Part shown: piece by piece, positions 12,303-22,820 of the stretch
How positions within the stretch are numbered: the first letter of the stretch is position 1
Layout: the number at the start of each line of letters is the position of its first letter
Assembly (NCBI GenBank): GCA_030844895.1
Contig: CM061233.1
Location: forward strand, 60,289,468-60,353,467
Source of the DNA: Ambrosia x helenae
Lineage: Eukaryota; Streptophyta; Magnoliopsida; Asterales; Asteraceae
Direction: 5' to 3'
Length of the DNA: 64,000 nt
Notes under the pieces: model-generated
What the model saw: the letters and a program-made list of their open reading frames with translations, nothing else
Database searches by the model: none
Told to the model about the DNA's origin: nothing
Made by a program: the position numbers and the translations under genes

Positions 12303-12377
<75 letters not shown>
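12301..12377. repeat. AAT trinucleotide microsatellite
   Basis: About 25 AAT units, the apparent other half of the microsatellite at 9733-9817. The poly-Asn frame it gives is an artefact of the repeat. Confidence 0.95.
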
Positions 12378-13038
12378 CTAACATATATCTTTCAATCAAC
12401 CAACAAAGTTGTCATTGCTCACATCAAGCTACTTTAATCTAGCCCTTATATGACTACTACTAGTTTTTATTTCGGGAGCATCCCGGGGTTGAAAAATATA
12501 ACAATTCTAATAATACTAATAGTAATAGTAATAATTATTACTCTGTAATTAAATAAATAAATAAATAACATTGCTATAATGTGACACCATGTGTTGCAGT
12601 GTTGTGCGATTCTTTCTCCTAGCTTCTCTTGATGAAGTATATCTATGCATCTTTAAAAGAGTAAAATTCCAATGAAAGCATGGCGATTGGGCTGAATTTC
12701 AACATCGTAGATAAGAACCTGGTTTAAAAGAAAAAACATTATTAATGAATAACCTGAACACTTTGTGTTTTTTTTTCCTGTATGAACGAAACCCCACAAA
12801 AAATAGTCGTTTTTTTTCACCGTTTTTTATATAGCACTATGGTACTCGTTGGAAAGATAATAAAACGCTCGTTAATTTGGTGTAATTTTTTTTCTTTAAA
12901 AAATATCGTATATAAAAGATATTAACGTTTAAAAATTATGGGAGGAAACATAAGAGAGAAAATTTTAAATTTGTTTTTAAATTTTTTTTTCTTAAAATAA
13001 CTCAATTTAAATTTAGTAGATTAGGTTTTATATTATAA
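12378..13038. other. Intergenic, AT-rich, no gene seen
   Basis: No frame with recognisable protein sequence on either strand. It contains a short AAAT run near 12549-12568 and poly-T tracts. It ends with the A (T on the minus strand) that flanks the Helitron 3' end. Confidence 0.6.
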
Positions 13039-13065
13039 CTAGATCTTTGCCCGCGTTACACGCGG
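13039..13065 (-). other. Helitron 3' terminus with hairpin
   Basis: On the minus strand CCGCG-TGTAA-CGCGG forms a perfect 5-bp stem (13051-13065), followed by GCAAAGATCTAG and then T outside. The hairpin about 12 bases from a CTAG end is the diagnostic Helitron terminator of rolling-circle transposition. Confidence 0.85.
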
Positions 13066-13183
13066 CTCACCAACGTACAATTATATTGAGGGGTAAAACA
13101 TATAAAAAAATGTAGCAGAAATATTTTATTAAGATTTAAAACAAATAAATACACATTCTATTCAAATATCAAAATATTTTTCT

Positions 13184-13432
13184 TTATACACAAGATTTTT
13201 TTGTTTTAGTTTTGACTTTCCCATCAGCATCAAGTATAAGTAACTTGACTCCTGCCTTGCTTTTAACTGTTGACAAAGCGACATAAAGTTGACCATGTGA
13301 CAATACTGGGTGTCTTAAATATAATACAACCTTCGATAAAGACTGTCCTTGGATTTTATTGATGGTCTTTGAGAAACATACGCTTATTTGGAATTGTTCC
13401 CTTTGGAAGTTGACTGTAATCTTATTATAAGA
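13184..13432 (-). pseudogene. Helitron PIF1-like helicase, C-terminal remnant 1
   Basis: The minus strand reads ITVNFQREQFQ, then KTINKIQGQSLSKV, HPVLSHGQLYVALS and GVKLLILDADGK, ending at TAA 13184-13186. These are the late helicase motifs of the PIF1/Helitron family (the INKSQGQ and SHGQLYVALS regions). Only about 80 C-terminal residues are left; the Walker A and B motifs and the Rep domain are absent. It sits about 120 bases inside the 3' end of the Helitron, where the helicase gene normally ends. Confidence 0.85.
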
Positions 13433-13477
13433 TGAAATATTTTATTAAAATGTAAAAGAAAATGATACATATTCTAA

Positions 13478-13641
13478 TCAAATATCATCAAAATATTTCT
13501 TTATACAAAACATTTTTGTTTTATTCTTCACCTTGTCATCCGCGTCAAGTATAAGTAACTTAACGCCAGTCCTGATTTTTACTCTTGATAAAGCACCATA
13601 AAGCTAGCCATATAAGAGTACAGGTCTCTTATAAACTATCA
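13478..13641 (-). pseudogene. Helitron helicase, C-terminal remnant 2
   Basis: A second, more decayed copy of the same helicase tail, upstream of the first: YKRPVLLYG, a TAG stop where the first copy has Gln, LYGALSRVKI, then GVKLLILDADDK, ending TGA 13478-13480. The 3'-flanking sequences of the two tails are also alike (ATATTTTATTAA near 13118 and 13438), so the end of the element was duplicated in tandem, or two related Helitrons merged. Confidence 0.75.
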
Positions 13642-13845
13642 ACAATAATCTTAAATCCTAAAAAACAATTCAACCATGTAGAATTTTTACCAATATAATA
13701 AACAAACATCAAATGTAAACACGCAATTTATGTAGATGAAAATTGTCTCAAAACCAAAGCAAACACAAATGAAAACAAAATGTCAACACACAGGAAATAA
13801 AAATCCTGACAATAAACCATTGTTCAAAAAAACGGGTAATTGATC

Positions 13846-15455
13846 CTATTTTTCAACCTTAGGAATCAAGACCGTGTTCTCAGGTGATTTGTTACGGGAA
13901 ATTAACTTTTCAGACTTGAGGACTTTAGTTGTTGACTGACTTGCATCATCTTCCATTTCGTAAACTTTGTCCAAGCTACGCTTTATCTCAGCTTCATCAC
14001 GAATCAAACTAACTCTAGAAGATGATTTTGGAGTAGTGTTATCTCCAACAGAATCCTACAATATTAAAAGCCATGTATAAATTGTTAGAATAAACTACAT
14101 TAAAATGTAATCTGAACACATGATTGACCAAGTAAACTACTAACCTTCAAAGACACCGTATTCTGTGTTGAAGAGTCACCTACATCGATAGTTTCAAGCA
14201 GAGGTTGTTCGATCTAAAAAAAGATGTAATAAAGAACCGATTAACGTAAAAAGGGTTTAAACAATAACTAAATAACAACAAAAATAATAAAGATTCATTA
14301 CAGTAATTATAACGAAAATATTTAAATCATAATCATAACCTGAATGTCAAGGAACCGTTCTTCAAGAGAAGCTACAATTTCCGAATCATTTGTAAGCTTC
14401 CTTATACCATAACCATCAACATGCTTATCAATATTAAATTGCCCTACTTTAATTTTGAAAGCAAATTTCATCTCTTCAATTTCATAAAACTCAACAGGAA
14501 TTACTTTCTCTTCAATAGAAACCTAGATCATACATCATATAAGTAATACAAAGTACAATTACATATATTGTTTAAAGCTCAAAAAAATAGGTTACCTGTT
14601 TGCTTTTCTCAAGAAGCTGCATCGCTGACATGCCCAACATTTTTTTTGCTTCTCGATCAAACAATGTAAGGGATGTAATTCCAGTACAATCCTGTACTCT
14701 TATTGGAATCCTATACCTAAAACACCAAAACTAAAAAATCAGATCTATATGTAAAAAAATTACTAAACGTAAACATGAATACTAAAACATAAAAAATAAA
14801 TAAATAATATCATACAATTATAACTTATGTATAGAGAATAGAATTCTTACACTGGATCACCAGAGACAATCTGTTTGGGACAACCTTTATTCGTACAAAT
14901 CAAAACTTGTTTAAATGAAGTTACGTCCTTCACCTCTTCATCATCTGGTAAACTCAAAGTTGGCTCAACCTTGTGGTTGCAGAACTCGCAACCAAGGTAA
15001 TACCAATCTTCGTTAGGATCCACCCCCTTGATTGTTCCAACAACAATTACTTGTTTGTTAACCTACAAAACCAAAATTAAAAATGTCACGAATAACCTTG
15101 AAATGTATTTGGAAAGAAAGTTATTAGGCAAAAAAAATTAATTTTATACGAACCTCTGTTATCAATGGAAGCTCACGAATACTGCTAAAAGTTGTTTTAT
15201 TCAAAAATTCATCAGACATATTCATACTACCAGACGATCCCAGGGATCGTTGAGCAGAACATGATTCGCTGGAGATAAACTTTTCAATATAACTGTAATT
15301 AAAAAAAATATATATTTATATATCTTTAAACAACTGAAAACATATAAATAAAACACAAAAAAATATAATTATTCTACCTTTTCTTAAAAGAACGAATGTC
15401 TTCAATGTCTTCATTAATAAAAAGGCGAGTGATAAAGAAAGCATTTTGAACACTT
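13846..15455 (-). pseudogene. RPA1-like single-strand DNA-binding protein, 5'-truncated
   Basis: Seven exons can be read on the minus strand: about 15455-15378, 15292-15154, 15062-14851, 14716-14596, 14522-14340, 14213-14145 and 14055-13846 (stop TAG). All junctions have GT/AG and the phases agree throughout. The product resembles Helitron-borne RPA70: the first exon (TRLFINEDIEDIRSF) is the end of an OB fold, and exons 3-4 form a DBD-C-like OB fold with a zinc ribbon (GCEFC, then CTNKGC) and VYRIPIRVQDCTG. The first two OB folds are missing, and upstream of 15455 lies only AT-rich repeat, so no start codon is supported. RPA-like proteins bind single-stranded DNA; in Helitrons they are thought to assist rolling-circle transposition. 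Confidence 0.75.
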
Positions 15456-16941
15456 TAAAATATTTTTGGAAAATTGTGATTAATATAATTCAGTTGGAAA
15501 AGTCAACGTTACTAAAAGTTTACTTTAAAAATAAAAAATAACACATTTAAGAAATATAAAATATAAATTATTGTTAAAAAAGGTTTGGTAATATAAAAAT
15601 GTTTCAAAGTTAGTCATAGAATGTATGATGACTTTTTGACTAAAGATTCCTAAATTATGACAACATTAATATAACAGTTGACCAGAAAATTAATTTACAT
15701 TTAACTGTTTTCATTATTAAGTTAAATTTCGTTTTGGTATGGTACATTTTAATGTTGGTATAATTCATTTTATATTTTTAATAAAATTGTTTGTTATAAA
15801 TTTTTTTAACTAACGGCTTTATAAAAGAAAAGTAATTTACATTTAACTTTGTCCAATTTTTATAGGTAAAGTTCGTTTATTCATCAAGAATTTATTTTTT
15901 GGAAAAATTGTTTATTATTCGTTTTTTAAACTAAGCGATGTAAAAGAATTGTAAAACTGTAATACAATTTAATTAAAATAGCCAAACATTGAATTTAAAT
16001 ACCTCTTATGTTACAAAACTGGATTTAGTTTATAAAGGGTTGGTTTTAAATTTTTTTAAAACAAAGTCATTCAACTTATGTTTTAAATAATTGAAATGTA
16101 CCAAAAATATTTTGACGATACAATTATATTGATTGTTAGTTAATTGTAATAATCTTAAATTTATTTTGTTAACAATGATTGAGATAACTTAAATTTCTTA
16201 ATATAAACGGAATTTATATTTATTAACAATTAATAAATTAAAATATTTTAGGAAAACTGTCATTAATATGATTGACTTGGAAAAGTCAATGTTGCTAAAA
16301 TTTGACTTTTAAAACAAATTTTCAAATTTAAAAAATATAAAATGTCACATGATTGTTAAAAAAGTTTTCTGATATAAAAATGTATGATGACTTTTTTTTT
16401 TGTATAAAAATCCATATGATTGTAATTGTATTACTACTACCTAAACAGTTCAAAATTCATAATTACTCAATAAACAACAAATAAAGGTTTAGCATAAACA
16501 TATATCACGACAAACCAAACATCATATGCACAATCATACATGACAACTAAACCTACCAAAAGTTTACAAAATTAATGTTCAAAAAAACCTTTTTGTTAAA
16601 AAGAGTTGGACAACCAATGTTACAAAATATAGTTTTTTGTATCAAAATGTAAAATTTTAAGATGAAAATTCAGTTATTTTAGATTCTTAGATAATAGATT
16701 TACTAACTTATCCAAACATTGCTAACTTACTGGCTAAACAACCCAAAAACATTACAATATACATAACCTACTTATTTATTGTTTATCAACATATATATAA
16801 ACCCAAAAACCACGACTTACCACATGAGCAGTAAACGTGGAAATGTTTGTGACTACCAACGATAGATCATGTTCTAACTTAAAAAAGTTACCCACCAAAA
16901 AGTATTGTCTTCAAACCACATAACAACCACCACTAACCAAA
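15456..16941. repeat. Helitron spacer with a direct repeat
   Basis: No gene is visible. A segment of about 160 bases at 15459-15635 (AATATTTTTGG, then TTGGAAAAGTCAACGTT, TTGTTAAAAAAGG, TATAAAAATG) recurs at 16240-16395 with scattered changes. The first copy begins right where the RPA-like coding sequence is cut off. The rest is AT-rich. Confidence 0.55.
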
Positions 16942-19207
16942 CTAACTACCATTACCGCTAACAACATTAGAGAACTCGAACACACCTTGCTTTTGGAAAA
17001 ACTGGAAATGCATTTGATCACCAAGCTGAAAGTTCTTATCACCTACGAAAGTTGACATACCTCTTATGTTGTAACGGTACTTTCCAGGTTCACCTTCCCT
17101 CCCAACAGACACTCCCCAACTAAAACCCTCACCATCACGAATGGTCAAAGCCCTCTTCTTGCACAACCCGTTTTCCCTTGCCCAAGGGGTCTTCATACGC
17201 TACGCAAATAACAAATAATAGAAAGTTATACAATAATAATATATAAATATAGCTTGTCATCTCATTTGGATATGACATAAGTGGACATCTAAATAAGCAA
17301 CAACAGTTTTTCCATAATTGACAACAGACTAACATTTAACATCTAAATAAGTCTAAGTAACAACACTTGACCCATATTAGGAGGTCATCAACTTATAAAC
17401 CACTAATATGGCTGCAATAACATCTAAAGGCGTATAATAAAACTGTTCGACTAACATGCATTTAAGTTAATAGATTTAAAAAATAAATGATTGCACTTAT
17501 ATAGTAAATGCCATTTGACCCATATCACAAGTAAAGACCATTTGAGTGCAGTTTGACCTCATAAGGTCAACAAAGTCTAAATAAACAACTAAATCGGTGC
17601 AGTTGAGAACGATGACCACATATGACACATATCACAAGTAAAGACCATTTTTACTAAATACAAACATAAAACATTCAAGCTTAATACAAACCTATAACAT
17701 AAATGCATAATCATTCTAAGTTGAACGCTTAAATAGTAACAAACCAATAAAGTATTTCTTAAACCATAAATGTATACCTAAAACATAAACCACTAATCAA
17801 ATACTAAATCATAACAATCCATTCTAAGGTTTCTATAAAACATCAATCGGATCATAAACCTAAAACATGAAAGCTAAATAGAGACCAAAAACATATTTTC
17901 CATAATAATCATCAGTATGTAAACAGAATTAATTAAAACCTAAATAATAATCCTAAATCAAAACCCTAAAACAATCGATTAATTAAAATCAGTGTAGTAT
18001 GTAAACAGGACTAAAATACATCTAAGTTAATACATTTAAAAAACAAATATTATTACTTACATAGTGCCTGTCAACAACGAACACCACTGGCACACCTACA
18101 TCCTCCTCTTCCTCAGAATCATCATCCTCTTCCTCCATATCAGTGTCCTCTTCATCCTCCTCGCTGAAATCATCAGAAACGACAACCTCCTCACTATCAT
18201 CAGTAGAAACGACAATGATATCTTCATCAGAGTAATCTTCATCATCATCCTCCTCCTTAACTTCAGCTTCCCATTTAAGTTCAGGAGGAAGAGTAAGCTT
18301 GTTTTTCTCAAAAATCGACATATTGTATGTGCTCTGTTAAACCAAAAAGAAGAATATACATTTTATCAGCATTATGACGTATACAGCGAGCAAAAAATAT
18401 AAAGCTAAAGATTTAGAATTTATATTTAAGAAAACAGAGAAGACCTCATCAATGATTTCGAAGACAATGAGATGATCAGGTGTGATTGAAAAAGTTTCCT
18501 TAATGAAACGCCATCCTTTAGTGACATAAAAGAAACCATCATCAACTGCTAGCTGTATCTGAAACTTTTTACGTGGAGGAGCTCTAACTGCAATTGGGTC
18601 CAACGGGAGTTGTCTGTTCATTAAACCATGAACAACGTAACAACTAACATGCTGGAAAAAACAGAAAAAATGTTGACAGGGGTTAAAATAAGTTTTTTTA
18701 TCAACAAATTGTATAATAAAATATAATGATGTTATTTGATTAAAAAAACACATACCAGACGCTTGTCACTGGTATAAGGATCGGACAATCTGCAGTAAAA
18801 AAAGTTACCAGCTGCATAAACTGCATCTTGATGGAAAGTTATCATCCTGAAAGAGCGAAGATTTTCCTCATACTGAAATAGAAAGTTACACCCAGATGGG
18901 TACTTCAATTCAGTAATCATTGTTCTCCAACCATTGTAGAAGAACCACTTGCCAGCAATATTCAACACTTTAATATCATAGATTTTAGAGTCCAAGGTAC
19001 GGATTTTGGTGTTACCGGTAGGATAACCATAATCTTCGATCCACTTTTGATAGAGTTTTGGTAACGCCTGATAAGAATTACAAACATTAAAATATTATTA
19101 GGAAAAGTATAAACATACTGTACTATATACATTTTAGCATGTAACAGATATCTTACAATACAAACACGGTTGTTACCCTCCGACTCAATCCAAAATCCAT
19201 AAACCAT
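16942..19207 (-). CDS. Triple B3-domain DNA-binding protein (REM-like), inside Helitron
   Basis: Five minus-strand exons join into one clean 366-residue frame: 19207-19157, 19067-18756, 18651-18445, 18333-18061 and 17199-16942. Every intron is GT/AG and all junctions are phase 0. Three B3 folds are visible: residues about 1-110 (LPKLYQKW, GKWFFYNGW, FLFQYE, FRMITF), about 125-200 (FQIQLAVDDGFFYVTKGW, LIVFEI) and about 278-360 (RALTIRDGEGFSWGVSV, FQLGDQMHFQFF). A very acidic Asp/Glu/Ser linker fills about 210-265. B3 proteins of the REM group are plant nuclear DNA-binding factors, so a DNA-binding role is likely; targets are unknown. All 366 codons are open, unlike the decayed neighbours, so the gene may be expressed. 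The start is the first ATG in exon 1, with AT-rich leader to 20200. Confidence 0.8.
17648..17845. repeat. Intron copy of the B3 gene's upstream region
   Basis: Within intron 4, about 200 bases (TTTACTAAATACAAAC, AAGCTTAATACAAACC, CTAAGTTGAACGCTTAAATA, then TCTAAGGTTTCTATAAA) closely match 19589-19780, which lies upstream of exon 1. It is a direct repeat with scattered substitutions. Confidence 0.75.
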
Positions 19208-20376
19208 TGTATTCCAAACGTGTATGCACCTGTAGCAACCACAAAAGATAATCGCAAATACATATCAGCAAAGTAATGTTTATATGAGTATAACATAAAG
19301 AATATAAATTGAAGACTAAATCAATTGAACAACTTTTACTAAATGCAAACCTAATCCAAACAATGTATGATAACAATCCATTCCTAGGTTCCTTATAACA
19401 TAAATTGAAGACTAAATCAATTGAACCATTTTTACTAAATGCAAACCTAAAACATATTACTACGAATAATGTCCAGCTTAGCAATTAAGGATAATATTTG
19501 TAATCCGTATTTCGGACATACTACAAATCGAAACCTGAAACATTCCTAGGTTCTTTATAACATAAATTGAAGACTAAATCAATTGAACAATTTTTACTAA
19601 ATACAAACCTAAAACATTCAAGCTTAATACAAACCTATAACATAAATGCAAAATCATTCTAAGTTGAACGCTTAAATAATAACAAACCAATAAACTATTT
19701 CTTAAACCATGAATCGAAACCTAAAACATAAACCACTAATCAAAAATTAAATCATAAAAATCGGTTCTAAGGTTTCTATAAAGAAAAAAAAGCCCTAAAT
19801 CAATACCTAAATCATAAACCCCTAAATTGAAACCTAAAACCATAACAATCCATTCTTAGATTTCGTAAAACATCAATTTAACGATAAATCGTAACCTTAA
19901 AACATCAACCCTAAATCATATCTGAAATACAAAACGATTAATAAGAATGAACAATAATAATCGAAAAAAAAGAACAATAAGTAAAACATAAAACAGAGAA
20001 AAAGATTAACATTAATCTAAAGTTTAAAAACATAGATTGAAAATCTGTGAAAGAAAAGAAAGAATAATCGATCAATGAACATCGATTTAGTGAAATAACA
20101 ATCAAAATACAGTTACATTGGATTGGAGAGAAAGATTATGTTAAATCGCCGTGAATCGCCCTTGTCAGATTAGGGTTTGCGTAGAAGGAGGCGATGATAT
20201 TATGAATGTGTTATGTCCGTGTTTTTTTTAGGGTATATGTATTTTATGGATTTTTGATTAAAAAAAAAGAAAATTTTATAAATTACCACATTGTGCCATG
20301 AGGGATGACCATTAAATGCTAGGGTGGTAAATGATTGCCAAGTGTCCCAAAATGCTCCTAAATATTATATGTATAG
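19208..20376. repeat. B3 gene leader and Helitron 5' region with repeats
   Basis: The phrase AAATTGAAGACTAAATCAAT plus TTTTTACTAAATGCAAACC occurs three times (about 19306, 19398, 19563). The segment 19589-19780 is the partner of the intron-4 repeat. No further coding exon was found. The Helitron 5' end lies at 20377. Confidence 0.55.
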
Positions 20377-20377
20377 A

Positions 20378-21268
20378 TTTTTTTTTGACACATGGCATGA
20401 CACATGGCACAATCAAGAAGGAGAATGCCTCCTTGAATGTCATGTCATTAAAATGGCTTTCTTAGACCTTCATTGAATGACAACATATCAATATTCAATT
20501 CTTTTATTATAAGGCTACAATAGAAATAGTATACCTTTAATTTTTCAAAATAGAAATACTATACGAATTGTATAACATTACTGACATTGCTTTTGCGTGT
20601 GTATGTTGTGAGTTGTAACTCTATTTCTTATTTGATTTTAAAACAAAAAATATACAAAAAAACACATTTTTATTTTATTATTTTCTTTTGCCTCTAAATA
20701 ACTTATAGTATTTTTTTTTAATTTATATAATTTTAAAAGATAGTTGTTTAAGGCTAAGGGATCATTAATTCATAATCTTTAGGTGGTAAAGTTCAAGATG
20801 GACAGTGGGTTGGAACTTGAGATTGCGTATAGGCCCAATAACAAGCCCAAATGGAGCTTGATGGGCTGATACAAATCCTAAAAGGTGATACTTTGAATCA
20901 ATGGGCCTAGTCTCTTGCTCATCATGGATTTTTTTTTTCTGGCTAAAATATAAATATAAATATAAATATAAATATTCTATCCCATTTGATTGGATCTCAA
21001 TAAAAGTTACAATTTTTGGTGGGGTTTAAGAATCTGGCACTATATCAAATGTTTAAACTTTCTCAAACGACACCGTTTCGATTAGCTAGATTTTGATCAT
21101 TGTTGCTGAACACTTGCAAACCTGGTTAGTGGTTACAATTCAATATAGGAGCACATGGGTTTTTGTGGCGGTTTGGCTCCATTCGTGATGGCTAGTGACT
21201 GCCTCTTCCATCTTATATATAGCCACACAACATTTCATTTACATCAAACAACTATCAAATACTTATTC
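20378..21268. other. Intergenic, no gene seen
   Basis: It starts with a GACACATGGCAT / GACACATGGCAC repeat and then AT-rich sequence. A TATATATAG motif near 21215 is followed by an A/C-rich leader-like stretch, which could be a promoter, but no coding frame follows before the MITE at 21272. Confidence 0.5.
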
Positions 21269-21271
21269 TTA

Positions 21272-21496
21272 GGGCTGTTTGGTTGATTAAGTGCTGAATC
21301 ATTAAAATGTCTTAATGGTTAAGAGGCTCTGAATGATTAAGTGCTGAATGGTTCAGCTATGCACCAAGTCTGAATGATTTGGCTGTTAACCATTCCATTT
21401 AGAACATTTTTTTTAGGTTGAAACAAATAGTCTGAATGCCGAACCATTCAGAACTGGATGGTTCAAAGCCTCATTAAGAGCCTACCAAATAGGCCC
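21272..21496. mobile_element. Tourist-like MITE (PIF/Harbinger type)
   Basis: The ends are GGGCTGTTTGGTTG and, on the other strand, GGGCCTATTTGGTAGG, flanked by TTA on both sides (21269-21271 and 21497-21499). The interior is built of repeats of CTGAATGATTAAGTGCTGAA and its complement. A TTA duplication with GGG...TTTGGT ends fits PIF/Harbinger MITEs. 225 bases, no coding capacity. Confidence 0.75.
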
Positions 21497-21499
21497 TTA

Positions 21500-21795
21500 C
21501 GCTGTGTTCCCGAGTTAACTTAATGAGAGAAAAGAAAGGAAACAAAAATTTGATTGTGTTCCTGAGTTTCATTTAAGTAGGGAAAAGAAAGGAAAACAAA
21601 ACATAGTGTGTTCCCGAGTTTCACTTAAGGAGGGAAAAGAAAGGAAAACTAAGCAAAATTTTTAAGTTTAGTTTTCCTTCCGATTTGGAAGGAAACGGGA
21701 GGAAATGATATTTATCCTTTCTTTTTCTTTCCTTTCCTTTCCTTCGATTCTTTTCTTTTTTCTTTCCCTCTTTAAGTTAACTCGGGAACACAACG
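21500..21795. mobile_element. Second MITE, sharing a TTA with the first
   Basis: TIRs of 24 bases with one mismatch, starting CGCTGTGTTCCCGAGTTAAC and CGTTGTGTTCCCGAGTTAAC, are flanked by TTA at 21497-21499 (shared with the previous MITE) and 21796-21798. Inside, the left arm holds three tandem copies of a unit of about 50 bases (GTGTTCCCGAGTTTCA, then GGGAAAAGAAAGGAAA), and the right arm is rich in CTTTCC. The open frame at 21705-21956 is a product of the element. Confidence 0.8.
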
Positions 21796-21798
21796 TTA

Positions 21799-22290
21799 AT
21801 ATCAATAACATTAGGATGTTAAACCCGAATCGATTTTTTCTAGTGACAACTTACAAGTTGACATTTCTGTCTTATGCATTACAATTAAATTTGTACCGTA
21901 TAAAATTACATTTAGCAATTAGCACACTAGTATATTGTCGTGTACAAAATGTTTAATACATACGAGACAACTTTTGAAAAATGTGAACCAAAATACCAAA
22001 TATCGTTACTATCAAGTGGTCTGAGAGCCACGTTTAGAAAAATGTTAAAAGTATCAATTTAAAATGCTGGAAGTATATCTTGTAGAGTTATAAGTTTTTC
22101 AAGGTAAACTTGTTAACAACGATATTTGAAGGGTTGTCGTGTTGAATGCAGATCGTAAAGACTAAAGAGTTGCAACGATTCTTGAATCATGTATATTTGA
22201 GTTCATCTTAGGTATTTTATTATTTAATTTATGTTTTTAGCAATTTTACTAATGCGTAATGTATAAATAGAAAAGATTGTATGAAACGCA
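21799..22290. other. Intergenic, no gene seen
   Basis: AT-rich, with no protein-like frame and no recognisable repeat. Confidence 0.5.
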
Positions 22291-22298
22291 CTCACCTC

Positions 22299-22605
22299 TA
22301 GGGATGAGCATACGGTCCCGAAAACTGATCCCGAACCGAAAATTACCGATCCCGTACCAAACCGATACCGAACCGAGGGTGTTCGGTATCGGTATCGGTA
22401 CCCACATTTAGAGGTTTTCGGTTTTGGCATTATCGGTATCGGTACGGGATCGGTATGGTATCGGAATTTTAAGGTAAAATACCGATACCACACCGGTACC
22501 GTACCGGTATAATCGGTATCAGTATTGGTTTTTTTGACTTTTCGGTATCGGTATTGTCGGGATCGGTATCGGTTCAGTACCGATACCGTCCCGAACTCAT
22601 CCCTA
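22299..22605. mobile_element. hAT-type MITE rich in CGGTATCGG
   Basis: The ends TAGGGATGAG and CTCATCCCTA are perfect inverted repeats. Both sides carry the 8-base duplication CTCACCTC (22291-22298 and 22606-22613), as expected of hAT elements. The interior is tandem CGGTATCGGTAC-type sequence. The Tyr/Arg-rich frame read through it at 22224-22610 is a repeat artefact. It lies about 540 bases upstream of the nitrite reductase start codon. Confidence 0.85.
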
Positions 22606-22726
22606 CTCACCTCTATCTATTTTACCCGTCATAGTGTCATACGCCTCTAAGTTGTCAAATCATTGATATTGTCATCTTTCATAATAAAGACAAAATCGCA
22701 AAATTTAGACGAGGTTCTAGGTTTTA

Positions 22727-22820
22727 TACACCCCGTGACATCACATTCTAGGGTATGAGGTATGTAATAGCCTCCTATAAATGTGTGATGTGAACGAGGG
22801 TGTATGAATTCTAAATAGGG
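22727..22820. repeat. Imperfect hairpin, MITE-like
   Basis: TATACACCCCGTGACATCACA pairs imperfectly with TGTGATGTGAACGAGGGTGT. No target duplication was identified. The remaining sequence to 23010 is AT-rich upstream region of the nitrite reductase gene. Confidence 0.35.

Larger units (their letters stand above)
13039..20377 (-). mobile_element. Helitron carrying RPA-like and B3 genes
   Basis: The 5' end on the minus strand is A/TCTATACATATAATATTTAGG (20377) and the 3' end is a GC hairpin followed by GCAAAGATCTAG/T (13039). This fits Helitron rules: TC start, CTRR end with an upstream hairpin, insertion between A and T, no TIRs and no target duplication. Cargo in order of transcription: three-B3-domain gene, truncated RPA1-like gene, two C-terminal remnants of the Helitron helicase. 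The Rep nuclease domain and most of the helicase are missing, so it is non-autonomous. All genes point the same way as the element. The leftover helicase and RPA are established Helitron components; the B3 gene looks like captured host sequence. Confidence 0.85.

Noticed and set aside
12204..12437. Poly-Asn frame
   Set aside because: Product of the AAT microsatellite and LTR end; no protein-like sequence outside the repeat.
18022..18321. Stand-alone acidic protein
   Set aside because: It is exon 4 of the B3 gene; the acidic stretch is a linker between B3 domains and the frame splices cleanly on both sides.
22224..22610. Tyr/Arg-rich 128-residue minus-strand frame
   Set aside because: It is a translation of the CGGTATCGG repeat of the hAT MITE and covers the whole element, TIRs included.
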